A stretch of 64,000 bases of DNA from assembly GCA_963668605.1 (NCBI GenBank), contig OY764903.1:3534001-3598000 (forward strand), written 5' to 3'. Below the pieces are notes generated by a model. It was not told the DNA's origin and searched no databases. It saw only the letters and a list, made by a program, of their open reading frames with translations. This document shows, in pieces, positions 45,183 through 53,006 of this stretch. The position numbers were made by a program, and so were the translations under genes. The stretch is from G963668605 sp963668605. GTDB lineage: Bacteria > Acidobacteriota > Terriglobia > Bryobacterales > Bryobacteraceae. How positions within the stretch are numbered: position 1 is the first letter of the stretch; each line of letters starts with the position of its first letter.

Positions 45183-45938
45183 TCAGCCCAGCAGAACTTC
45201 GACGCCGCGCCGGCGCAGCATTTCGACGTAAAGCGGATCGATGCCGCGGTCCGCGACAACCAGGTCCGCCGTCTCGAGCGGTGCGACATGAATCACGGCG
45301 CCGCGGCCGAACTTGGTGTGATCGGCGACAACAATCAGTTTTCGCGCCGCTTCGATCATCTTGCGTTCCGGACCGACCACCAGCGTATTGTTATTGCTGA
45401 AGCCGGCCTCAGTAATTCCGCCGATGCCCATGATCAGCACGTCGGCCGTCACAGCGCTCAGCATCTGCTCGCAGAGCGGACCGAGCGTCGCACGCAATCG
45501 CGGATAGAGATACCCGCCGGTCAGCGTCAATTCGATCTGGCGCGCTTCGCTGAAAATATCCGCGATCGCCAGCGAGTTGGTCAGGACATGCAGCGAGCGT
45601 CCGCTGAGTGCTCGCGCCACCGCGGCCACAGTCGATCCTCCGTCCAGGATCACGGTCTGCCCGTCCGCGATTTGAGTGGCCGTCGCCGCGGCGATGCGGT
45701 TCTTTTCATCCGCCATGCGCGCGCTCTGCCAGTCGAAATCGAGAGCGTGGCCGCGCGCTTGCATTGCCATCGCACCGCCATAGACGCGCTTCAGCAAGCC
45801 GTCGCCCTCAAGCGCAATCAGGTCGCGCCGCACGGAGGATTCCGACGCATTCAGATCCCGGCACAGCCTCTCCAGGTCGACAAACTCCTCGGTCTCGAGC
45901 AGTTCGCGGATTCGGAGTTGCCGGCCGGCCGCCTTCAT
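45183..45938 (-). CDS. DeoR-family sugar-phosphate-responsive regulator
   Basis: 251 residues, standard length. The N-terminal helix-turn-helix (RIRELLETEEFVDLERLC, then NASESSVRRDLIALE) is followed by the DeoR effector domain with ILDGGSTV and TNSLAIADIF, the phosphosugar-binding loops. It probably represses the microcompartment operon until a sugar phosphate is present. The ATG at 45938 overlaps the aldolase stop as ATGA, so the regulator is the last gene of the operon it is likely to control. Longer frames upstream lack homology. Confidence 0.88.
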   Translation of the reverse strand: MKAAGRQLRIRELLETEEFVDLERLCRDLNASESSVRRDLIALEGDGLLKRVYGGAMAMQARGHALDFDWQSARMADEKNRIAAATATQIADGQTVILDGGSTVAAVARALSGRSLHVLTNSLAIADIFSEARQIELTLTGGYLYPRLRATLGPLCEQMLSAVTADVLIMGIGGITEAGFSNNNTLVVGPERKMIEAARKLIVVADHTKFGRGAVIHVAPLETADLVVADRGIDPLYVEMLRRRGVEVLLG

Positions 45939-46981
45939 TTTTTCTTGGCGTTCAGCGCAGCCATGACGGCGTCGGTGACGGATTGAATCAGCGATTCGAC
46001 ATCGGCCACCGGCGGCGCAGCTCCGCACGACGCATACGACGGCGGCATCAACGCGATCGTACCCGGATGGTCGGGCAGATCGCAGAGTTGGCACTCCTTC
46101 ATGTCGATGCGCGGGTCGGGCAAGCCAAGGCGCTGTTTGATGGCCAGCAGGTCGCTAGCTTTCTCCGGCGTGATGTGCGAGATCGGTGCGCCCATTTGGT
46201 GCGCCAGCATGAGCGTCCAGCAATACGTATCGACGACCTCGGCATACCATTCGGCATGCGTCACCGTGTCCGCCCAACACACGATTCCGTGGTTGGCAAG
46301 AAGGACCGTGTTATGGCTCTTCACATACGGGATTACCGTCTCGGCGAACTTCTGCGTACCGGGAGTTTCGTAGGGCGAGAGCGCCACCTTACCGATGAAG
46401 ACTTCGTACTCCGGAATCACGCACGTGGGCGGCACACGCCCCGTGATCGCATAGGCGGTAGCATGCGCGGGATGGCAATGCACGACGGCCTTGGCCTCGG
46501 GCACAGCCTTGTAGATTTCGAGGTGCATCAGAATCTCGCTGGTGCGCGGACGCCCGCCGGCCAACTGGTTCCCTGCGTAATCCACCAGGCACAAATCCTC
46601 GGGCTTCATATCAGCCTTGCTGACCAGCGTCGGAGTGCAGAGCACCGTTTCGGACGTAAGCCGGCAGGAAATGTTGCCGCCGTTGCCGTCCACATACTGG
46701 CGCTGCCACAGCTTGCGTCCCACCGCGACAATCTCGGCCTTGAGCACTTCGGCCTCGGCGGAATGGAACAAAGCGTCCCACTGCGGAGCCGATGAGGACT
46801 GAGCTTTCGATGCGCCACAGGCACGCGATACAGACAACCCGGAGCTCGCCACCACGTCTTGTGCGGATGCGGTCAAAATCGCGCCTTCACGCAGCCGCAG
46901 TTCCTTCGCCCCCGCCGCACACGCGTCTTGGATATCCTGCGCCGTGATGACCTTATATTGCGTGAGATCGAAGCTGTTCAT
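45935..46981 (-). CDS. class II aldolase of a microcompartment, with extra N-terminal module
   Basis: 348 residues. Residues about 125-330 are an AraD/FucA-type class II aldolase: GGNISCRL, a metal-binding HCHPAHATAY, and HGIVCWADTV. This is the fold that cleaves L-fuculose-1-phosphate or L-rhamnulose-1-phosphate to lactaldehyde. The first 60 residues carry an added segment (ITAQDIQDACAAGAKELRL, then EGAILTASAQD), of a kind I recall from other microcompartment enzymes and EutQ-like proteins. A low-complexity SKAQSSS linker follows. It may serve encapsulation. The start overlaps the upstream EutN stop (ATGA). Confidence 0.82.
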   Translation of the reverse strand: MNSFDLTQYKVITAQDIQDACAAGAKELRLREGAILTASAQDVVASSGLSVSRACGASKAQSSSAPQWDALFHSAEAEVLKAEIVAVGRKLWQRQYVDGNGGNISCRLTSETVLCTPTLVSKADMKPEDLCLVDYAGNQLAGGRPRTSEILMHLEIYKAVPEAKAVVHCHPAHATAYAITGRVPPTCVIPEYEVFIGKVALSPYETPGTQKFAETVIPYVKSHNTVLLANHGIVCWADTVTHAEWYAEVVDTYCWTLMLAHQMGAPISHITPEKASDLLAIKQRLGLPDPRIDMKECQLCDLPDHPGTIALMPPSYASCGAAPPVADVESLIQSVTDAVMAALNAKKK

Positions 46982-47319
46982 GTATGTACCCCTGTCAGGT
47001 TGGAAAAAGTATTGTCGGACAATTCGTTTCGCGGCGGCTGAAAATCGACATTCTCGACGATCAGCGCGCAGTAGGCATCCACCGGAACGCTCTCCGGCCA
47101 ATAAGGATTGGCAGCCGTGCGTCCCTCGACAAAACCGACCATCTGCCCGCACGCCGGGCCGAGTTGATCGGCTGCAATCAGAGCCTTGCCTCCGCCCAGT
47201 CCGTTCGCCGCCTCAAGGTTCGACGCGGTAACCGGCTCGACGATCACCAGCCGGGTTCCGCGCAACGAAGGTACGCAAATGCTCAGTACCACGCTGCCGC
47301 GGATGATCCCGAGCTTCAT
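46978..47319 (-). CDS. EutN/CcmL microcompartment vertex protein (second of three)
   Basis: 113 residues with the EutN/CcmL beta-barrel pattern: KLGIIRGSVVLSICVPSLRG, LVIVEPV, ANGLGGGKALIAADQLGPACG. BMC-P pentamers cap the icosahedral vertices. This copy has a longer C-terminal extension (about 20 residues after VDAYCALIVENVDF) than the other two. ATGA overlaps with both neighbours show tight translational coupling. Confidence 0.85.
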   Translation of the reverse strand: MKLGIIRGSVVLSICVPSLRGTRLVIVEPVTASNLEAANGLGGGKALIAADQLGPACGQMVGFVEGRTAANPYWPESVPVDAYCALIVENVDFQPPRNELSDNTFSNLTGVHT

Positions 47320-47594
47320 CGCCGGCCATCCTCTCCGGGCAAGTCATCGACCAGACCGACAACCACGAGCCGCGCCGGCGTCTGGTTTCCGGAAAGCAGG
47401 CGCAACGGTTCATTATCCGTCGAGACCATGACTGTCGATCCGCGGCGAGCGCCAAGCTGGTCGATCAGCACCAGCGGCTCGCCGCTCGTGCGGCCATCGG
47501 CCTCCAAGCGCTGTCCGATCAGGAAACGTGAGCCTTGCAGCGTTTCATGCTTGACCGTGGAGGTGAGCGTACCGTCGATGCGTGCCAAAAACAT
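47316..47594 (-). CDS. EutN/CcmL microcompartment vertex protein (first after the aldehyde dehydrogenase)
   Basis: 92 residues, the common EutN/CcmL length: MFLARIDGTLTSTVKHETLQG, LEADGRTSGEPLVLIDQLGARRG and LVVVGLVDDL. It forms a shell vertex. It starts four bases after the aldehyde dehydrogenase stop and overlaps the next EutN by ATGA. Confidence 0.87.
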   Translation of the reverse strand: MFLARIDGTLTSTVKHETLQGSRFLIGQRLEADGRTSGEPLVLIDQLGARRGSTVMVSTDNEPLRLLSGNQTPARLVVVGLVDDLPGEDGRR

Positions 47595-47598
47595 AACG

Positions 47599-49041
47599 CT
47601 AGATAATTCGCAGCGCCCCGCCGCCGATTGCGATCTGGCGTTCGCGCGTAAAGGTAAGCGGAGTCGTCACGCCCTCGCCCGTCGGAGTGGCGATGCTGAA
47701 GCTCAAATAACTAGGGTTGTCCGTGCCGAGCGAAGACACGCACGCCGCGTTGTGGACGAATAGCGTCGTGTTCATGGCGCGTGCCATGCGGGTCACATTG
47801 TCGATGTTGCGCGAGTGGATCAGCGCCGTGTGGCGGTAGCCGTGCTCTGCCTTCACCGCAGCCGCGATGCCGGCGTTGACGTCGCGCACACGCACCAGCG
47901 GCACGAAGGGCATCATCTGCTCCTCCTGCACAAACGCATGGTCTTCGTTGGTCTCGCCGAACAACAGATCCGTGCCCGCGGGCGCTTGCACACCGGCGGC
48001 GGCCGCCAACACGGAGACGTCCTTGCCGATCAGGTCGCGCTTCAAGTGGGCGTGGCCGCAGCCCTTGCCCTTGCCATCGCCGTCGAAATTGAAGGCCGCC
48101 TGAGTGAGCCGTTCGATCGCAGAGACGTTGAGTTCGTAGGCGCCCGCGCGCTTCATCGCAGCGACGAAGGCGTCAAACACGGAACTGACGACGAAAACTT
48201 CTTTTTCGGCAATGCACAGCAGGTTGTTGTCGAACGAGGCGCCCAGTACGATCGAAGCTGCGGCGTTGTCGAGATCGGCTGTCTCGTCAACTACCACGGG
48301 TGGATTTCCGGGTCCTGCGGCGATCACGCGTTTTCCGGATTTCGAGGCCGCCTTCACGACAGCCGGACCGCCGGTCACGCACAGCAGCGCGATGCCCGGA
48401 TGATGGAACACCTCTTCCGCCGAGCGGATGCTAGGTTCGATCACCGTCGTGATCATGTTGGGCACGCCGAGTTCGCGTTCGATCTCGCGGTTGATCACGC
48501 CCAGTGCCTCACAGGCGATCTTCGCTCCAGCCGGATGCGGGCTGAAGACAGCCGTATTGCCCGCCGCAATCACGTTGATCGCATTGCTCGCCATGGTCGG
48601 CGCCGAGTGCGTCGCGGGCAGCACCATGCCGATCACGCCCCACGGCGCGTGCTCGATGATGCACAGCCCCGAAGCATCGCTGCGTACCTCGCTGCGCAAC
48701 GCTTCCACTCCTAAAACGTTCTTGACGTTTTTGAGCTTTTCGATCTTATGATCCAACCGTCCCAAGCCGGTTTCGGCCAGTTCCTTGCGCGCCCATTCCG
48801 AGGCGTTTTCCGCGCAGAGCCTGCGAATGATCTCGACCGCCCGGCCACGATCTTCCAAACTCATCTCTGCGACCCGCTTCTGCGCTTCGGCCGCAGCCTT
48901 TACGGCTTCGTCCACGGTCGCAAAAACTCCGTTGTCGCCCGCCGTCCGAACCGCCTTACCCGCTGGCGCATTCGACTGCGCCTGCAGCCGCGCCACCACC
49001 TCGCGCGCAATCTCGGCGATCAGTTGCTCCTGGTTCAACAT
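47599..49041 (-). CDS. CoA-acylating aldehyde dehydrogenase (PduP/EutE-like)
   Basis: 480 residues. The N-terminus (LNQEQLIAEIAREVVARL) is a short amphipathic helix typical of encapsulation peptides, followed by a small Ala/Pro linker. The catalytic Cys lies in NNLLCIAEKEVFVV, and GPGNPPVVVDETADLD is a further family block. It would convert lactaldehyde (or propanal/acetaldehyde) with CoA and NAD to acyl-CoA inside the shell. Its start shares one base with the stop of the third EutN gene (TAATG). It is flanked by shell genes on both sides, as in planctomycete and acidobacterial BMC loci. Confidence 0.93.
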   Translation of the reverse strand: MLNQEQLIAEIAREVVARLQAQSNAPAGKAVRTAGDNGVFATVDEAVKAAAEAQKRVAEMSLEDRGRAVEIIRRLCAENASEWARKELAETGLGRLDHKIEKLKNVKNVLGVEALRSEVRSDASGLCIIEHAPWGVIGMVLPATHSAPTMASNAINVIAAGNTAVFSPHPAGAKIACEALGVINREIERELGVPNMITTVIEPSIRSAEEVFHHPGIALLCVTGGPAVVKAASKSGKRVIAAGPGNPPVVVDETADLDNAAASIVLGASFDNNLLCIAEKEVFVVSSVFDAFVAAMKRAGAYELNVSAIERLTQAAFNFDGDGKGKGCGHAHLKRDLIGKDVSVLAAAAGVQAPAGTDLLFGETNEDHAFVQEEQMMPFVPLVRVRDVNAGIAAAVKAEHGYRHTALIHSRNIDNVTRMARAMNTTLFVHNAACVSSLGTDNPSYLSFSIATPTGEGVTTPLTFTRERQIAIGGGALRII

Positions 49042-49337
49042 TATGGCTTCTCCACCGTTACTCCACCCACTTCAATCGTATCGACGATGCCTACGATGAC
49101 GGCGTCAACCGGCGCCGCCTTGGTATTGTGCGTGAGCCGCGCCGAACTACCCTGCGTAAACAGCACACACTCGCCAATACCCGCACCGACGCTATCAACG
49201 GCCACTACCGAACTGCCCGAAGGCACCAGCACGCAGTCTTTGTTGATATGCGGCTGGATGAGCAACAGCTTCATCCCCTGAAACTCGGGACTCTTCTGTG
49301 TCGCGACAACGTGGCCGATTACCTTCGCCAGAAACAT
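49041..49337 (-). CDS. EutN/CcmL microcompartment vertex protein (third copy)
   Basis: 98 residues: MFLAKVIGHVVATQKSPEFQG, KLLLIQPHIN, SVGAGIGECVLFTQGSSAR and DAVIVGIVDTIEVGG. It is closest to the CcmL/EutN consensus of the three copies. The ATG at 49337 is used because it begins this consensus; the frame runs on upstream without homology. Three different vertex proteins in one operon suggest mixed or alternative pentamers. Confidence 0.88.
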   Translation of the reverse strand: MFLAKVIGHVVATQKSPEFQGMKLLLIQPHINKDCVLVPSGSSVVAVDSVGAGIGECVLFTQGSSARLTHNTKAAPVDAVIVGIVDTIEVGGVTVEKP

Positions 49338-49342
49338 GCCGC

Positions 49343-49615
49343 CTACTTTGGCAGGACGCTGCGCAGATCGTCGTGCGGACGTGGAATCACGTGTACGCTG
49401 ATCACCTCGCCGACCGGCCGGGCCGCCGCAGCGCCGGCATCGACCGCCGCCTTTACGGAAGCAACATCGCCGGCAACAAAGGCCGTGCAAAGCCCGCTGC
49501 CGACTTTCTTCCAACCCTTGAACTCGACCTTGGCTGCCTTCAACATAGCGTCGGTCGCATAGACCAGCGCGACCAGGCCCTTGGTCTCAATCATTCCGAT
49601 GGATGTGAGTTCCAT
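49343..49615 (-). CDS. BMC-H hexameric microcompartment shell protein
   Basis: 90 residues, a single Pfam00936-type domain: IGMIETKGLVALVYATDAML, GSGLCTAFVAGDVASVK, and IPRPHDDL at the end. The pore loop reads VGSGL, the common GSG form. It would form the facets of the shell. It is about 70% identical by eye to the first half of the neighbouring double-domain protein. AAGGAG precedes the ATG. Confidence 0.92.
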   Translation of the reverse strand: MELTSIGMIETKGLVALVYATDAMLKAAKVEFKGWKKVGSGLCTAFVAGDVASVKAAVDAGAAAARPVGEVISVHVIPRPHDDLRSVLPK

Positions 49616-49638
49616 TTTCTTGTCTCCTTGGGCCGCGG

Positions 49639-50217
49639 CTAGCGCAGCATTCCTTCCACCAGACCGTCGTGCGGACGCGGGATCACATGCGAGGAAACCA
49701 ACTCGCCCACCCTGCGGGCCGCCGCCGCGCCGGCATCGACTGCCGCCCGGACGCTGCCCACATCGCCACGCACCAGCGACGTAACATAGCCGCCGCCGAT
49801 CTCGATGCTGCGGACCAGTTGAACGCTCGCCGCTTTGCACATCGCGTCGCTCGCCTCAATCAATCCGACCAGACCGCGCGTCTCGATCAGACCGATCGCT
49901 TCGTGTGAATCCGCTCCATTCTCCGGCGCCGCGGCCGCCTTCTTGGAGTTCTGCTGGAGGAACAGGTCCAGATCGTCGTGCGGGCGTGGAATCACCTGAA
50001 CGCAGGAGAGTTCCCCGACGCGCCGGGCCGCCGCCGCGCCGACGTCGGTAGCGGCCTTCACAGCCGCCACGTCGCCTTCGACGAAAGCCGTGACCAGACC
50101 GCTTCCCACCGTTTCCCATCCGGTGAATGTCACGTTCGCGGCCTTCAGCATGGCATCCGTCGCTTCAAAAAGAGCGACCAGACCCTTTGTTTCGATCATT
50201 CCTAACGCTTGCTTCAT
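49639..50217 (-). CDS. double-domain microcompartment shell protein (two fused BMC-H units)
   Basis: 192 residues. The first BMC domain (about residues 1-90, IETKGLVALFEATDAMLKAA) resembles the adjacent single-domain shell protein. A linker of about 25 residues with SKKAAAAPENG joins it to a second, canonical PduA/EutM-like domain (IETRGLVGLIEASDAMCKAA to VIPRPHDGL). Domain one has GSGL at the pore, domain two GGGYV. The two units are not circularly permuted, so a trimer would mimic a hexamer with alternating residues at the pore. Start ATG 50217. Confidence 0.88.
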   Translation of the reverse strand: MKQALGMIETKGLVALFEATDAMLKAANVTFTGWETVGSGLVTAFVEGDVAAVKAATDVGAAAARRVGELSCVQVIPRPHDDLDLFLQQNSKKAAAAPENGADSHEAIGLIETRGLVGLIEASDAMCKAASVQLVRSIEIGGGYVTSLVRGDVGSVRAAVDAGAAAARRVGELVSSHVIPRPHDGLVEGMLR

Positions 50218-50230
50218 CTCTCGCTTTCTC

Positions 50231-50899
50231 CTACTTGACAAGCTCGATCTCCTTGGCCAGATGCAACCCGCATGCATTGGCTTCGTCCGTGTCCATGTGG
50301 ACGTTCAGCCGCACCTTCGGGTCTACGCGCACGTGCACCCGGTTGAACGTCACGCCCGCGTCGCCGCCCACCCGCAACTTCATCAGATCCTTGTGCTTAA
50401 CGCCGTAATAGGCAGCTTCGGCCGGATTCATATGCGCATGGATCGCGGCGCGAATCACGCCTTCTTTCAATTCGACCATCCCGCGCGGCCCCATGATGAA
50501 CGCGCCCGGTGTGCCGTCGAGATCGCCCGAAAGGCGTATCGGCACGTCGTCCAAACCCAGGCTTACGGCGTCCGTGAAAGCCAGTTCCACCTGCGAGCGG
50601 TCGCGGATGGGACCGAGAATTCTCAAATTGGAAATCAGGCGGCTGCGTGGACCAATCAACGTCACGGTCTCTTTCGCCGCGTAATGCCCCTCCTGATACA
50701 AAGGGCGCAGCACGCTGAGTTCATACCCTTCGCCAAACAGACGGTCCAGATGTTCGCGGCTCACATGCATGTGCCGCGCCGAGGCGTGTACCGCAAGGGT
50801 CGGCCGCAAGGCGCTGCCCGGTTGAGCCAGGCGCTTGACCACAATCTGGCGAACGAGTTCTTCGACGGCGGATCTGTTGAGGGGCAGCAATGGTTCCAC
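50231..50899 (-). CDS. pduL: PduL-type phosphate acyltransferase
   Basis: 222 residues. The N-terminal helix (SAVEELVRQIVVKRL) is like known encapsulation peptides. The enzyme domain shows zinc-ligand blocks SARHMHVS, AAIHAHMN and RLNVHMDTDEANACG, all diagnostic of PduL. It exchanges CoA for phosphate on the acyl-CoA made by the aldehyde dehydrogenase and regenerates CoA inside the shell. It is the first gene of the nine-gene operon. The start is a GTG at 50899 with no ribosome binding site, very close to the promoter -10, so the message may be leaderless or nearly so. Confidence 0.93.
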   Translation of the reverse strand: MEPLLPLNRSAVEELVRQIVVKRLAQPGSALRPTLAVHASARHMHVSREHLDRLFGEGYELSVLRPLYQEGHYAAKETVTLIGPRSRLISNLRILGPIRDRSQVELAFTDAVSLGLDDVPIRLSGDLDGTPGAFIMGPRGMVELKEGVIRAAIHAHMNPAEAAYYGVKHKDLMKLRVGGDAGVTFNRVHVRVDPKVRLNVHMDTDEANACGLHLAKEIELVK

Positions 50900-50911
50900 G
50901 GCGATAGACTG

Positions 50912-50941
50912 ATTTTATCTGAAAAACTCTTTCAAAGTCAA
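50912..50941 (-). promoter_or_regulatory. promoter and candidate operator of the microcompartment operon
   Basis: On the minus strand TTGACT (50936-50941) and TAAAAT (50912-50917) are 18 bases apart. The spacer contains TGAAA-GAGTT-TTTCA (50920-50934), an inverted repeat placed where a repressor would block polymerase. The operon's own DeoR protein is the obvious candidate ligand. Confidence 0.6.
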
Positions 50942-50974
50942 TCAACATCCTTCATTTGTCGTCATCGGGGCCAT

Positions 50975-52996
50975 CTATTTCGCCGGCCGGCCGACCTTCA
51001 CAAGTACGGTTCCGTGTGCGGGTACAGTCGCCGTGAATGCGCCGTCGGAATCGGGGAGGTTCTTGCGCCTCCACAGGTCGCGCACGGGTTGCTTTCCGCT
51101 CACACCGATGTCGGACCACTTCGCCGTCACAGCCGCCGCTTCGATTCCGCGATTGAACAGTCCCACGGCCACCGAGCCATCGGACAGCTTCTTAGACCAG
51201 ACTTCGAGCAGTCCGTCCTGCGAACGGCGCGCGGCCTGCCTGCCGCTTGGATCCTGGCTAACATCGAGCACTTCATCGTTGGTCAACAGGGCCGTCGAGA
51301 AGGCGTCCAATTGCGAGAGATCGCAGCCGAGCAGAAGCGGAGACGACAGCAGGCTCCACAGCGAAAAATGCGTCATCTGTTCATTGGGCGTCAGGCGCGT
51401 GGGATGCAATTCGACGCCCCATCCCAGTGCTCCCAACACGAGCATGTCGGGGTCGTTCCAACGGCCCGGACCGGCCCATGGCTCCAACCCATTCTGGCGA
51501 AAACCGATCTCGGATGTACTCTCCCAGGAATCGCGAATATCGCCGGTGGTGCGCCATACCTGGCCGCCGACCTGCGGGGCCCACTCCTGGACTTTCGCGT
51601 TGCCGTATTGGCAGAGATTGAAAACGATGTCCCGCGGCAGCGGACGCAAAGCTTCGCCCATGATGCGGTATGGCTTGATGTTCTCTTCGCGATCGTCCCG
51701 GTTCTTGATCATCCCGCTGTAGGAGCACATATCGTATTTCAGGAAATCAATGCCCCAGCGCGCGTAGGTCGCTGCGTCCTGCCGCTCGTGCCCCAGGCTG
51801 CCTTCGAGTTGCTGGCAGGTCTTCGGTCCAGGCGAGGAATAGATGCCCATCTTCAGTCCCTTGCTATGGACGTAATCGGCAAGAGCCTTCATGTCTGGAA
51901 ATTTCGCATTGGGCTGGATTTCGCCATTCGCATCGCGCGTTCCCATCCAGGCGTCATCGATGTTGATGTATTGATAGCCGTGTGCGGCGAGCCCCGATTT
52001 CACCATCCAGTCCGCGGCGGCGCGAACCTTGGCATCATCCACGGCATTCGCCCAGACGTTCCAGGAGTTCCAGCCAAGCGGCGGAGTGAGCGCCAGTTTG
52101 CCCGGATGGGCTGCGATCGTCAGAGCGCGTTTGCCGGTCCCACGCGGGCCGCTGACTGTGAGTTCGACAACAGTATCGCCTTCGCGTTGGATGGCCCCGG
52201 AGATGATTCCCTTCCCTGCATCGAGCGTCAAACCCGCGGGCAGGTTGCGGGCGGCAAACTTGAGCGGACCCGCGCCGGTTGCGGGAATCAGAAACAGAAA
52301 CGGCCGGCCCGGCGATGCGCCCACGACGCGCGGACCATGAATGGCCGGCACAGTCGAATCCGCCTTTCCGATCTCAGGCTCCCGCTCAGTCGGCACGGGC
52401 AGGGCCTCCGGGCGTGTCTTTGCGCCCGCCTTCATCACGATCGCGGCGCCCGCCAAATCGGCGGGGTTATTGTAGGGCCAACGGCCGCCATCGCTGACCA
52501 CGAGGACCATGCGCCGCGCGCCGCGCAAATCGACCGAGATCGATTCGACGTTGCCGCCGCGGCGCAGTTTGTCCTTTTCAGCGGCGAGTTTGCCGTCCAC
52601 CCAGACCTGAATCGCCGCCGTGCCGGGATGGTTTTGCAGGCCTCTAGGAACCGCCGCACCGGGCAGCGGTTTCGCCAGGGGGAGCATCGCGTCATCCACG
52701 CCGACCAGGGCCGCAAAGCTCTCCGCCTCGCCGTGCAGATCGATCAGCATCTTGCTGCCGGAGTGCATCCCCACGCCGTGCGGATAGACCACGCCTTTCA
52801 TTGTGAGCGGTTTGCCCGCCACCGACTGCGCGGCCTTTGCCGGATAGCCGAGCGGCGGCGCGAAAGACTTCACCTTTCCGAGATCGAGATTTTCGAGCCA
52901 GATCCCGTTGGCTGGCAACTCACGCGCCGTTTGTCCAAAGGCAGCAACGGCGCCGAGAGCGAAGAGGGAGGGCAGAATTACGTTGAGTAGTTTCAT
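50975..52996 (-). CDS. GH27 alpha-galactosidase-like enzyme with N-terminal NPCBM domain
   Basis: 673 residues. A Sec signal (residues 1-21) is followed by an NPCBM carbohydrate-binding domain (about 30-190, YPHGVGMHSGSKMLIDL), an immunoglobulin-like linker domain (about 215-295), then the GH27 barrel from TPPLGWNSWN at 305. The nucleophile is Asp422 in FLKYDMCSY; the acid/base is the Asp of RDSWES. A C-terminal beta domain ends the protein. It would remove alpha-galactose (or a related sugar) from polymers outside the cytoplasm. It is upstream of the microcompartment operon in the same direction, 75 bases away, with its own neighbours all polymer-degrading. Confidence 0.9.
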   Translation of the reverse strand: MKLLNVILPSLFALGAVAAFGQTARELPANGIWLENLDLGKVKSFAPPLGYPAKAAQSVAGKPLTMKGVVYPHGVGMHSGSKMLIDLHGEAESFAALVGVDDAMLPLAKPLPGAAVPRGLQNHPGTAAIQVWVDGKLAAEKDKLRRGGNVESISVDLRGARRMVLVVSDGGRWPYNNPADLAGAAIVMKAGAKTRPEALPVPTEREPEIGKADSTVPAIHGPRVVGASPGRPFLFLIPATGAGPLKFAARNLPAGLTLDAGKGIISGAIQREGDTVVELTVSGPRGTGKRALTIAAHPGKLALTPPLGWNSWNVWANAVDDAKVRAAADWMVKSGLAAHGYQYINIDDAWMGTRDANGEIQPNAKFPDMKALADYVHSKGLKMGIYSSPGPKTCQQLEGSLGHERQDAATYARWGIDFLKYDMCSYSGMIKNRDDREENIKPYRIMGEALRPLPRDIVFNLCQYGNAKVQEWAPQVGGQVWRTTGDIRDSWESTSEIGFRQNGLEPWAGPGRWNDPDMLVLGALGWGVELHPTRLTPNEQMTHFSLWSLLSSPLLLGCDLSQLDAFSTALLTNDEVLDVSQDPSGRQAARRSQDGLLEVWSKKLSDGSVAVGLFNRGIEAAAVTAKWSDIGVSGKQPVRDLWRRKNLPDSDGAFTATVPAHGTVLVKVGRPAK

Positions 52997-53006
52997 TATT
53001 AGACCG

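Noticed and set aside
50090..52990. Very long plus-strand open frame of about 966 codons
   Set aside because: It lies antisense to pduL and the GH27 gene, whose motifs are clear. Long antisense frames are expected in GC-rich DNA, and its protein matches no family pattern.
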